In this document: piece by piece, positions 35,301-44,600 of the stretch | How positions within the stretch are numbered: position 1 is the stretch's first letter | Layout of the letters: every line of letters starts with the position of its first letter | DNA from: Symsagittifera roscoffensis | Lineage: Eukaryota; Xenacoelomorpha; Acoela; Convolutidae | Reading direction: 5' to 3' | NCBI RefSeq assembly: GCF_963678635.1 | Contig: NC_087068.1 | Span: 48,877,724 to 48,937,723, forward strand | Length of the DNA stretch: 60,000 nucleotides | Notes under the pieces: model-generated | Seen by the model: the letters and a program-made list of their open reading frames with translations, nothing else | What the model was told of the DNA's origin: nothing | Database searches by the model: none | Position numbers and translations under genes: made by a program

Positions 35301-38300
35301 GCTCCGAGCTGTTCTTGTATGCCGCCGTCTTGCATCGGGCCAAAACGATGGGCGCCGTCTCTCTCAAGTTTCCTTCCGAAACAGCATCCACTGAAGGACT
35401 ACCCCATCCTTCCACTTCTCTCTTCCTCTTGCGAGTCTTCACATCTCTGCTCGAGGGTGTTGTGGCTATCATCATTGATTCTACCTCTCCATCCACTCCT
35501 TCCAACTCTTGCCTCCCCCCTGCTCGAGCCTTAAGGATATTAGTACTTTTAATCATATTACTAGTCCCAACCTTATCCCTTTTTATATCATCAACCATTT
35601 TATCCACAGTTTTTTGTTTCAGAGTAGAGCTGTCCTCACATTTCTCTTTTCTAGTCTTCGATCGTGCGTTCCTCAGCTCCACTAGCTTGTTCAGCAGCTC
35701 TTTTCTTGCTTTCTCATCCAGGCCCGTTCCTATCAGGAGCGGTTCCCCGAATCTCACTACTGCGTCCCACAGTTCCTTATTGAACTTGTCCAGCGTCGTC
35801 TCGCTGCCCACTTCTCGATTGAATTCCTCCAGGAACTCCTGCCAAGCGTCATCCTCGAGAGATCCCAAGAATATGTCCCTATTCCCTTCGAACGTGTTCT
35901 TCTCCCTTTCCTCCGAGCTCAAGAGTAACATCCCCATATTGAAGGTCTCACCTGCCAATGGCAACTCTAGGTTCTTCCGTGGAGACGGAATCAGGGGTGG
36001 TGTGGCAGTATCTGCCCAATTCTCCTCGCTCAAATCTTTCAACAGCTCTTGAGTGGTGAGCTCCTCCCCTGATGGCCCTGGTTCAGGCGTATTCCCCACT
36101 TCCATGTCTTCACCAGCTTCACTGAGAGTTTCATCCATACTCTCTTCTTCTGACTCATGTCTCCTTCTCTCGAGAATTTTCTTAAATCGGTCCTCGACGG
36201 GTCCGCTCCTCTTGTCTCCAGGTGTGTCCACGGACAGTGGTGATGGTGTCGCGGGATCCAGCTTTTTGTATTCCGTCAGTGCTACGTGCAGTTGACCTGC
36301 TGCATCTAGTTCTGTTCCTTCCTGTCTTATTTCCACCTGTTCCAAGCCATAGGGCGCCTTATATTTTCTCGTGGCAAATTTCATGTCGTCCACCAGTGCG
36401 ACGTGTCCCTCCATCACGATCATCCTGCCATCATCCCATATGGGTAGCATATTCTCAAGTCCTTCCTTCTCAAGAGTCCTCAAGACTTTCCACACCTCAT
36501 ATCCAGGGGGCTGCGAACCTCTACTCTTTTTCGCTTGCGTCGTCCACGAATTTACCTTCATCTCGCTAGTATGGAAGTAGACCGCCGCCGTGTAGCCAAT
36601 GAACAGGGGGTCCCAGCCATCAGTGAAATCCTTCTGCATTTCCTCCGCCCTCATCCTCGCCATTATGGAGGGAACTACCAAGGGACTATTCATTCCTAAG
36701 GTCATCCTCCTGACTATTGGGAACTCAGGCATGGTTGCCGGGAGGATTTCTTTCTCCATTATGGTCTCTAGCTCCCTCTTCACCAGTGCGAAGCACTCCT
36801 TCCAGGCAGGAATTCTCAAGATTTCTCGTCCGTCCGCCGTCAATGGGTTCAAGTTCCAGAATTTGGGATACATTTCGATAGGGCCCTCTCGCTTGCCTCC
36901 CATTCTGCATTGCATTTGTCCCCTGAAATTGCACACCATCATCTCAGCATCTTTCACTTTTCCGAAGAGTACCGTGTTGCTCATACGCGCCCTGAGCACT
37001 TCCTGCTGACACCAATTCAGCGCTGCACCATCCAGTACGCTGATGAGACTCAAGTGCGTCACCGAGTGACGATACGTTATCACCAGGGGATCTGGAAACG
37101 CGTACGTCACTGCTGGACCATAGATGCAGGTCACCACCTCCTCCAGACCTCGGATTATCCCCATTGGGTCCGACCTCATTGCCAGACACAGGTCCGTCAA
37201 CAGAGGCATCCCTCTGTTCGCCTTCTCCCATTCTTCTCTCGAGGTTGGGTTCTCATCTTCACCCGTCATGTATCGATTCTGCATCATGAGGTATTGCACC
37301 AGTAGTGTCTTCAACCCTGCGGCGCACTTGTAGGAGCTGGTTTCAATGCTCGTGTGGACTCTCCCCATAGACAGAGGTTCTCCATATTCCATCAACCGAT
37401 GAAACGACACCAATTCCCCATGGGTCAAGAGCACTAGTGCCAGGTACCCATCAACTCGAAGTGTCTCCACTCCCCGACTAAACATGTATGCTGGACCCAT
37501 ATTGAACAAGTATCTGGGGTAGACCAAATACAGGGCCAAGAGCAGGCTGATGGGCATGCCCAGTATCTCCTGCACGAAGGCTCCGAAGATAGTCGCCGTG
37601 GTGCCGAACACTCCTGCCAAGAATTCTCTCTCCCAGCAAGGACTCAAGAACTTGAGAATCTCGTAATCTCTCCTAGTCTTCAATTCGCCGTTGGCGTGCT
37701 CTCTCCAAAATCCTCCAATCGTCACTTCATTGGCGGCCGAGACAAATCTAACCACCGTCATGTCTCTCCTTTCAGCTAGCTCCAGTTGCTTCTCTAGAAA
37801 ACTCCAGATTTGTTTCACGAGGAGTGGTGCTTCCTCCCTCGTTTTATTCGTGGCGTTCTCCAGCCTTGGTGTCAGGAATGGCCACCAGCCATTCTCTTGG
37901 GTCAAGCGATATTTCATCGATTCTAACTGTTTCTCCGTCTCGACCACATTTCTTCTCTCGTTGCTGGGACCTCTAGTCCTGCTGGTGGAATTTGCGACTT
38001 TCACATCCATACTCCGGAACCACAGGCTGGCCGTCAACTGGTTTATCGCCGGGTGGTCGTCCCCGATGACTGGGCTGAACTTGAGTTGTCTAGCAAAGTT
38101 CGATATCTCTAGCAAGAGTACCTCATCCAATACAATCAAGACATCGGCTAGTCCGTAAAAGCCCCTCAGCGCATGAGATATGTCAGCCCATGCCGCTGGT
38201 AATTCTGATCTGTAAAGTCTCAAGTTTACTGGCTCCAGCTCTCGATTGGGGGCTGCCATCAGAATCCGCCATTCACTCCCTTCCGCTATCAAGATTAAGA

Positions 38301-41193
38301 CCGCATACACGAATTGTAGGGCGGGTGGCATGCTGGCGTATCCTGGGGATGTGGTAAACACCACCTTTGTCTTGGACCCAAATCTCGAGGCTACGTTCTC
38401 TTGTACCTCATTCATCGCCGCAAATAACGCCTGAATAGCCTCCCATATCTTCTTTGATGTCGGAATCTCTTTGCCCTTCAGTTGCTCAAGAAGTCCCATC
38501 GCGTGCAGGTGGTCATTCATTCCTGCAAACAATAGCAGCTCAGGTTCACAGGGCATCTCCGACTTTATTGCCACCACTAGGGTCAACATCTGGTTCAATT
38601 CGGCTCCTGGCAAAGAGTATACCAGAGTCTCCGGCCAGAACAACTTGGGAGACGTTCCTTCGAAGTCTGATCCCGCCACAATGATCACTCTTGCAGCAGC
38701 TGGATCTGCTCTATCATAAACTGCCAGAGTCTTGGCCAATTGGGTGCCGCCACAGGGCTTCCCGTACCTGGGATCCTCTGCCAACCTTGGACCTTCGTAA
38801 GCAGCGTCAGGCAACTCCATTCCCCCCGGGTTGAGTAGCTTGTCTACTACCTTCAATTGCGCCGGGGTTGCCAACCTGATCCTGGCGATGCCAGTTCGGT
38901 GCTTGGGAGGTTCTGCTATAAGTCCAGGACTCCCTAGCTGCTTAAGAGGCCTGTAGTTAATGGGTCCCATGATCGTTTTCGTGGGAATTCCAGTCAGGTC
39001 TGTAGTCTCCATTAACTTCGTTCTCGAGAAATGCGCCTCGTGTGCTTTCAACCAGTCTACGCAATGATGTCTATTCAAGTCCTCATGCGACACTCGTTCG
39101 ATCCCCAGGGTTTCCGCCAACTCTCGTCTGCATTCCAAAGTCTCTAGATCCAGTTCCTTCACCTTCTCAGGATATCTCAAGCGGGTAGTCTCCCTAGACT
39201 TCTTTTCTCTCCTGCAATCTGCCACCACCACGGAGGACATCGCCGAGGTCGGAGGTGTTGATGACTCTACCTCCTCCGACTCCATTGGTGTGGCACTCTG
39301 CAATCGGGTCTGATTGCTCCTCGAGCTATCTCTAGTATCAACTCTCGCTCCCAATCGACCAGCCAAGGCCCTCGAGGCAAGGAATGGTGGGTTGGGAGGT
39401 GGCCCTAAAGTGAATTGGGCTGTCTCCAGCAGGTCCGCTTCTAGCGTGTTTATGTGTTCCTGGAAGACGTCGTTCAGCCACTCAGCTCCCCTTGGCCTAT
39501 CGAAATGGATTCCATCTTTCGAGGTGTCTTCAGGGAATCCCTTGTTCTCCATGCGTTCTGCAACGTCTAACAGCCTGAGAGGAAGCACACTGTTTCGGTG
39601 TATTTCTCGGATCGCCTTGTTCAGGCTCCGCACCCTCTGGTTCATCTCTAGGGAGTGTTGATCAAACATCATGTTATAGGGGACCGTGCATATCGTCAGC
39701 AGGATGGGATCCATTTGGATCCTCAGCTCCTCAAGAAGGCAACTCATCTTGTCGCATAGCCTCGTCACTTTCCTTGCTTCTCCTCTCGACACGTCGTTGG
39801 TCCCAACCATCAAGGTGACTGTGTAAACTTTGGTCATTCCTAGCATGTCCAGAGTTGCCAACATCTGTGGCGTAGCAGCTCCAGCGAAACTCAAGACTCC
39901 CGTCTGCCAATGTGACCGGATCTGGGTCAACACCCGCACCAGGCTGTCCCCTATAATCAGGTGAACCGCACCCTCTGGCACACGAGGTGGCGCTAGATAC
40001 TGCACCCAGGCTGCGTCGTGGAAGCAGTCCCTCCTGGCTTGCTGTTCCGCATTCCAGTCCAGCCGACTATGCTTGTGGTAGTTCCCCTCTGTGTTCTTCT
40101 TGTAGCTCGCGATCACGACGTTTCTGACCGGCTGTTCCCTCCAAGTTGGGGGAAGCTCTGGCCTTGTCGCTCTTTCACGACTCTGCTGCTGCAATTTCTC
40201 GCCCAGCTCCTTCAGGCGCGATGAGGCGCCACTCACCTGACTACCGCTCGAGGTCGAGGTTGGTGTATATCCTGGTAACACCACATCCATCAGAGGACGT
40301 ACAGGTTGGGTCTCTAGATTGCGCAAGGAGGGCGTCGCGTCATTCGGTATCCAGACCTCCAACCCTTCACTCATGTGTTCCCTGGCCTCGCGGTCAAGGT
40401 TGAACCGTCCTCTAGCCCTGGGAGCTTCATCCACCTCCATGCGCGACTCTGGCCTTGAGCTTGTCACCACTCGTTCGTTTGACCTGGCTCCCTTTTGTGC
40501 GTCCAGCTCGCGTTGTCGTTGTTCTATCCTTTCCAACTCCGACTTTAGTTGATCGCGATTCGCGGCGTTCTCCCGCACCTTTAGCTCCTGCTGATGTTCC
40601 GCCCTTAGCATCTCAAGTAATTTCAACGTCTGATCCCGCTCGTCGACTGCCTGGTCTCTCTCCAGCTGAAGCCTCTCCCTATCCAACTTCGCCTGATCCC
40701 GATCGAGGTTCGCTTTATTCCTTTCCTTCAGCGCCTTCTCAAGCTCTTTCCTTAGGACTCCCAGCTCCGGATATGCCTCGGTCGTCTGTTGCGCTCGCGA
40801 CATCGACGGCACCTTACTCGAGCTCTGGCCCGTGGATCTCGCTGTTGGCCTCGTCGGTAGCGGGAACTCTCCTGCGCCGTGTTCGGTGTTGTTACTCAGG
40901 CCAGGATTTCTTGCCAAGTCAAAGCCCCTTACTCCTCCATCCGCATTCCAAGACAACCATCTGGTCTGTGCTCGATTTGATATGCCCTCAGTGGTGTAGC
41001 CGACTATCAAGACAGCCTCCGTCGCAGACTCCCTGCACTCGCCCTGGTCCTCCAACTGGAGGATCGCATTCAGCATCACCGCCATTCTCTCGTCGATCTG
41101 GGTGTGGTCCAGGTCCCTCAAGCGTCTGTACAGCTCGTCAAGAGTGGGCCTCTGCAGAGCCGTGGGCATAGAGTTCCAGAATCGGTCTGCCAT
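32314..41193 (-). CDS. Second retroelement ORF, 2,959 aa, with SGNH hydrolase and large unassigned region
   Basis: Lies downstream of Gag-Pol, in the position env has in errantiviruses. I see no signal peptide at the start (MADRFWNSMPT). Residues about 145-240 are a charged coiled coil. Residues about 405-590 form an SGNH/GDSL hydrolase: Ser417 in IIGDSLVR, Asn466 in VGTNDVSR, Asp560 and His563 in DGIHFD, and a Gly-rich SFAGAAT block. A second, degenerate copy follows at about 830-1000 (GSDFEG at 842, GMNDH at 893) with similar spacing. A hydrophobic stretch lies near 1195-1235 (ISLLLALYLVYP). An acidic, low-complexity region covers about 1650-2000. Cys/His clusters occur near 2433 (STCGNGEHICDGRSC) and 2697 (CPCHC). 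The rest I do not recognise. Esterase activity on lipid or glycan is possible for the first domain. The ORF carries no stop over 8.9 kb, so it is under selection or very young. Confidence 0.9.
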   Translation of the reverse strand: MADRFWNSMPTALQRPTLDELYRRLRDLDHTQIDERMAVMLNAILQLEDQGECRESATEAVLIVGYTTEGISNRAQTRWLSWNADGGVRGFDLARNPGLSNNTEHGAGEFPLPTRPTARSTGQSSSKVPSMSRAQQTTEAYPELGVLRKELEKALKERNKANLDRDQAKLDRERLQLERDQAVDERDQTLKLLEMLRAEHQQELKVRENAANRDQLKSELERIEQRQRELDAQKGARSNERVVTSSRPESRMEVDEAPRARGRFNLDREAREHMSEGLEVWIPNDATPSLRNLETQPVRPLMDVVLPGYTPTSTSSGSQVSGASSRLKELGEKLQQQSRERATRPELPPTWREQPVRNVVIASYKKNTEGNYHKHSRLDWNAEQQARRDCFHDAAWVQYLAPPRVPEGAVHLIIGDSLVRVLTQIRSHWQTGVLSFAGAATPQMLATLDMLGMTKVYTVTLMVGTNDVSRGEARKVTRLCDKMSCLLEELRIQMDPILLTICTVPYNMMFDQHSLEMNQRVRSLNKAIREIHRNSVLPLRLLDVAERMENKGFPEDTSKDGIHFDRPRGAEWLNDVFQEHINTLEADLLETAQFTLGPPPNPPFLASRALAGRLGARVDTRDSSRSNQTRLQSATPMESEEVESSTPPTSAMSSVVVADCRREKKSRETTRLRYPEKVKELDLETLECRRELAETLGIERVSHEDLNRHHCVDWLKAHEAHFSRTKLMETTDLTGIPTKTIMGPINYRPLKQLGSPGLIAEPPKHRTGIARIRLATPAQLKVVDKLLNPGGMELPDAAYEGPRLAEDPRYGKPCGGTQLAKTLAVYDRADPAAARVIIVAGSDFEGTSPKLFWPETLVYSLPGAELNQMLTLVVAIKSEMPCEPELLLFAGMNDHLHAMGLLEQLKGKEIPTSKKIWEAIQALFAAMNEVQENVASRFGSKTKVVFTTSPGYASMPPALQFVYAVLILIAEGSEWRILMAAPNRELEPVNLRLYRSELPAAWADISHALRGFYGLADVLIVLDEVLLLEISNFARQLKFSPVIGDDHPAINQLTASLWFRSMDVKVANSTSRTRGPSNERRNVVETEKQLESMKYRLTQENGWWPFLTPRLENATNKTREEAPLLVKQIWSFLEKQLELAERRDMTVVRFVSAANEVTIGGFWREHANGELKTRRDYEILKFLSPCWEREFLAGVFGTTATIFGAFVQEILGMPISLLLALYLVYPRYLFNMGPAYMFSRGVETLRVDGYLALVLLTHGELVSFHRLMEYGEPLSMGRVHTSIETSSYKCAAGLKTLLVQYLMMQNRYMTGEDENPTSREEWEKANRGMPLLTDLCLAMRSDPMGIIRGLEEVVTCIYGPAVTYAFPDPLVITYRHSVTHLSLISVLDGAALNWCQQEVLRARMSNTVLFGKVKDAEMMVCNFRGQMQCRMGGKREGPIEMYPKFWNLNPLTADGREILRIPAWKECFALVKRELETIMEKEILPATMPEFPIVRRMTLGMNSPLVVPSIMARMRAEEMQKDFTDGWDPLFIGYTAAVYFHTSEMKVNSWTTQAKKSRGSQPPGYEVWKVLRTLEKEGLENMLPIWDDGRMIVMEGHVALVDDMKFATRKYKAPYGLEQVEIRQEGTELDAAGQLHVALTEYKKLDPATPSPLSVDTPGDKRSGPVEDRFKKILERRRHESEEESMDETLSEAGEDMEVGNTPEPGPSGEELTTQELLKDLSEENWADTATPPLIPSPRKNLELPLAGETFNMGMLLLSSEEREKNTFEGNRDIFLGSLEDDAWQEFLEEFNREVGSETTLDKFNKELWDAVVRFGEPLLIGTGLDEKARKELLNKLVELRNARSKTRKEKCEDSSTLKQKTVDKMVDDIKRDKVGTSNMIKSTNILKARAGGRQELEGVDGEVESMMIATTPSSRDVKTRKRKREVEGWGSPSVDAVSEGNLRETAPIVLARCKTAAYKNSSELRKPLEVEKEIEVSTSSTSEEDFKPQKVNVKRGSTNGQGGEVEIGKEWISKAHQDMGKQVTSDPLERSKTRNTSRTWWVALETLKEMEDCLKKLDSGIARRRRNWATQQKAEVNKIEMVSHLKRSWQSLLKDHFEEAMRTSSSAPPLMANPFVRTAGQLMFTWSLVGIELETLTSYDRLKLGSKKLEVYQALMQHVARDNSGLSLARRKDATCFLRWTMSMMSDSTILACHQRASGSKTMERRVSTIILNVYQSTGIEKEDGSRLSLESHRKLDEVRRFSNKKFEEEHDVHRNLASSEQYSRLSEKGEYQYVSGVLGIAYNPFLDSEAGGAHRNHEVAELLKFWTERIMEIDAVEKEGPSLGLILEKTPEVISMPRSNKRVEVNMGGGNGLLTTNLGVIWKLLRPSWCPHPHASLIEETTERVRLAPTEDEDLAKLSVLHKLITPQMQEPSERTSDPGSTKKLEPGSCLDSTCGNGEHICDGRSCVRILSFQKEDLVTWFEDITEREKSEVQIIAECYARTTVNIATALGFFSRMCGLQALERLESEHHLVTALSVESWPGVLQVTQKHIRSWKVGLEAEMGFPLSEAYGLPLNAKSLIGSMMANLCGSHYPLHMAMVEVSSQRILVDKAFSVPKCVRLARMSHHSHKLLRKIKGTVPKELRDDLSEIWGEDLLKLERENTSDHERQNVIGKPVGSTPNLEDNDTMHEKMMELEPLLEASGERNLRSIEISHGECPCHCLAQTVWYPDHKNLCLVWDVEEIRSIGLPDHRQKVTLLVVSTMLALRWIEENITKYREATTPTAESIYAIDYSRRLELFETACKVFAIPTEVRHVWSRLRYFPWFRATLTSWLYRATKDHMRKHQKEYRQFQAEIGPEAFKRPLLTHRNAITTGWKRVGKMSRDNTKARESILEEDLAKNVSLSLHNSFCLNREARVKALPNQAKRLQEQREWMRSYEQLKAWEEIVISSDDEEELLRQFAASSTSGCSTSKAKSTR

Positions 41194-41695
41194 TCTTTAT
41201 AACTTCGGGATGTGTGTAGATAGATGTCAACCAGCTCAAGAATTACCTTACCAACTCAAGAATTACCCAATTCAAGAAATCTCTAGAAATCTTCTCTTGC
41301 AAGCACTCGCTGTAGATCCGGATTGTCGCGTGTTCAATCAAGATTCTCTTTTTCTGTTTCTCGCTTGAGTGTAGTTGGATATTCAACTTTGTTTTCAAAC
41401 TTGATCTGAAAACATAAAGCTCATTAAAACTTAGTATGTCACGTTCCTAACCTAGAGACCCCCCTTCTACCCATATGATTAAAATCTTATCATTCACATA
41501 TCACTTAAAACAATTTGATTGGATCTCCCTTAAGAACATGCAGATTCATTTTATGTTTTAGCACCATCAATTCTTTCTTTTAAAATTCAATTGTCATGCC
41601 AATCACATCTTAAGATCCCTTTACCTGCGCCGCACCCCAGTACCTGACTCAAGACTCCTCCCTCACACCCGACCTGGTACTTCCATGTACCCGAC
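41194..41695. other. Gap between the two retroelement ORFs (502 bp)
   Basis: No gene seen. It contains a doubled ACTCAAGAATTAC-like segment around 41232-41265. There is no obvious internal promoter. How the second ORF is expressed (spliced or subgenomic RNA, or reinitiation) cannot be read from the sequence. Confidence 0.6.
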
Positions 41696-44600
41696 TCAGG
41701 CGATGCTCAAGTAGTACTTCTTGTGAAGATGCACCATTATCTCTGTTTCTGCAAAGACCACATGTAGGATAGCGTACAATTCCCTCGAGCTCAGTTTGCC
41801 CCTGTTTGGGTCGTACACCGGCATCGAGACCTCCACTATTCCTCTTTCAATCATGAAGTCACGTAGTCTTGTCAGTGCCAATATCACGTGTTCGGGATCA
41901 ATTGTGTTTCTGTCGTTGACTCTCGTTACTAGGAAGCAGAGGTATTTGCCCGGGACTTGTGCCACTGACGGTGGAAGCGCTGCTATGCCTCCCAGTCCTG
42001 GCCTCTGTCTAAACAGAAACTCTACGTTCTGGTACTCTCCTTTGAAATCAGCCTCCAATTTTGATTTGAAACTCATGTCCGCCGTGATGCAGATCGCGCT
42101 GGTCCTGTTTGACAGGATGAAGTCGCTATCTGTTATCATGATGTTCTCTGAGTATTCATTGGGTATTTCGAATTTCGTTTTGAGATTCCTTCCTATGGTA
42201 GGCTCTGGTTCTTCTTCCTCCAGTTCCAATCCGCTTGTTTCCCTCACTTCCTTGAGCTTCTTTATCATCAAATTTTCGGTGTGGGTAAGTCCTACCCCCA
42301 CTCCCCGGACAAAAATATTTATCGACGTCCCCGTCGATGTAGTCGGGTCTGAATTGTCCTTAGGGATGTCCAGTGGCCTGTCTGTTGCTGTCCATCCGAA
42401 AAGAGGGTCCTCTGTCTTCATGTAATTTGCTGCTGATATATCGACTTGCTGAATGCTTTGTCCTTCGTGGCTCTCGTCCTTGACATCACGCATCCACTCT
42501 AGAATCCTCAAGTTCGTGTTCTCCCTCCTTTCTATTTCACTCTGCTCGAGATCCGTCTCCAATTCTGGCGTCGAGTAATCATCCTGCGGATAATGTCCAC
42601 CATCGTCAATGACCTGCCATTCCTCTCCGGCTTCCAGTTCGCCTGCGCTTAGTAGTTCATCGCCCAACTTGTCTGGCTGTATCTTATCGATCAAGAAGTC
42701 ATCCCCGTACCTATTGTACCTCATGCCTGTGCGTTTACGATTGCCAGTCCTGGTTTCCGGTGGTGTTGGTCGATCCGGCTCCATCCACTTCGGTACCTCG
42801 TTTTGATCTGGGTCGTTCCAGTCTTCTTCTGCAAATGAACCTGCATCCGACTCCACTTCTATCTTTTCGTTGTCGTCCAAACTCAAGTTCTCATTACCAT
42901 CATTTTTCTCTCTAGTGCCTTTCTCATTCACTTCGCACGCTGGTTCCACCACCAGGTACTCAAGACCTTCCATGTCTTTTGGTAGGCACCAGTCCTCCGG
43001 GGACGGGACATGAGGCTTCAGATTTTCGTAATGTGCTGCTCGCCCTGTACTCAAGCGATAGAACCGTCCTTGTTGATGTACTTCCGTAATCATGAACGGT
43101 CCTCTCCATTTCTTGAGTAGTTTCTTTGTTCCCTTGGGCGGTATGACATTTTGGAAGACCCACACGTATTGGCCCACTTCGTATGGCTTTGCTCTTAGTA
43201 TCTTTTCGTCATATTTCTTGCGTTGCCTCATTTGCGCTTGCGCCGTGTTTCTCCGACATAGCTCGTTTAGCTCTTGTTGTCTTTTGATCGCTTCCTTCAC
43301 GTATGCTTGAGGTGACGTCCTCTTCCCCTCGTACTCCGGGTAAAAGAATGTTATAGGCATTGCCCTTTCCCTGCCTGTCAACATCATGAAAGGACTGATA
43401 CCCGTCGTTGAGTGCTGAGTACTATTATAGGCTCCTACTACCTGTGGCAGGTATTTGTCCCAGTCCGTCATGTATCTCGAGCAGTACACCCTGAGCATGT
43501 TGACCAGTGTCCTGTTCTGTCTCTCTACCAACCCATTGGTCTGTGGATGATAGGTCGTCGAGTGCGCTTGAGCAATGTGTGATCTCTTCATCAATTCTTT
43601 TGTCAAGTCCCCCACAAAAGCCTTGCCGTTGTCCGACTGGAAAGTCATTGGACAACCATACCGCGATATCCAATGCGTTATCAGGTGATCACATGTCTCC
43701 TCTGCCGAGGCTGTCTGGCACGGAACCGCTTCCGCCAACTTGGTGAAGTGATCTATTATAACTAGTATTTGGTTATAACCCGACTCCGTCATGCAGATTT
43801 TCTGATGGTCTATCTGCACCACTTCATTGAATTCCGAACTCTCGACAGACTTGAGGGGAAACTTCATCTTCCTTGGGTCTTTTACTTGAAGGCATGCTAG
43901 GCAGGCATTCACCCATCTCTCGCAAGCTTTTCTCATTCCCGGCCAATCAAACCTGTGAAGTATCCTTTGTTGTACTTTATCTATCCCCTGGTGGCCCATC
44001 TGGTCGTGTGATCTGAAAAGCACCTCCGTTTGGTACAATTGTGGTAGTATGATGAGGTTGTGTTTGTGTAATATTTTTTCCTCATCTCTTCTCTTGCACG
44101 CTACCACCCCTTCAGCTGTGTGATAAAGTAAATCTCTCTTTTCCTTGTAGAACTGGCTCAAGATCTTGTAGCTGTCTTCCTCAAGTTCTCCCTTCTCCTT
44201 GACTCCCGAATGGATCCATTTGGAGAGGTTACTTGTCATTTTGTCATTCTTCTGGGCCCTTATTAGGTCAGACAGCCTGTATCTCGCCTTAACGTGCTCC
44301 TTTAGCGCCATGATCTGTCCTTTCATTTCACCAGGGTTGTGGGTGTCATCACTCAGCTTCACACATATCATCCTTTTCACGATTTTCATGTCGTCTTCTG
44401 GTACCAGATTCGTTCTGACGTTTGAGTTGCACGATAGTTCCCTTAGTGGTTTTCTTGAAACTGCTATTTTCTCGAGCTCTTCACTACCTCGTACCTCTTG
44501 TATTTCCAGATTGTAAGTCCCTGAAGATGGATCCGTCTGTAATTCCCTGTCGTGCTGTCTCATCTTCTCTTCGGCCAGTATCATGCATAGACTGTCTTGA

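Noticed and set aside
35231-36052. 273-codon open frame on the plus strand, and many other plus-strand frames in 32,300-50,600
   Set aside because: They lie antisense to the two giant minus-strand ORFs, are rich in Ser and Leu, and show no domain.
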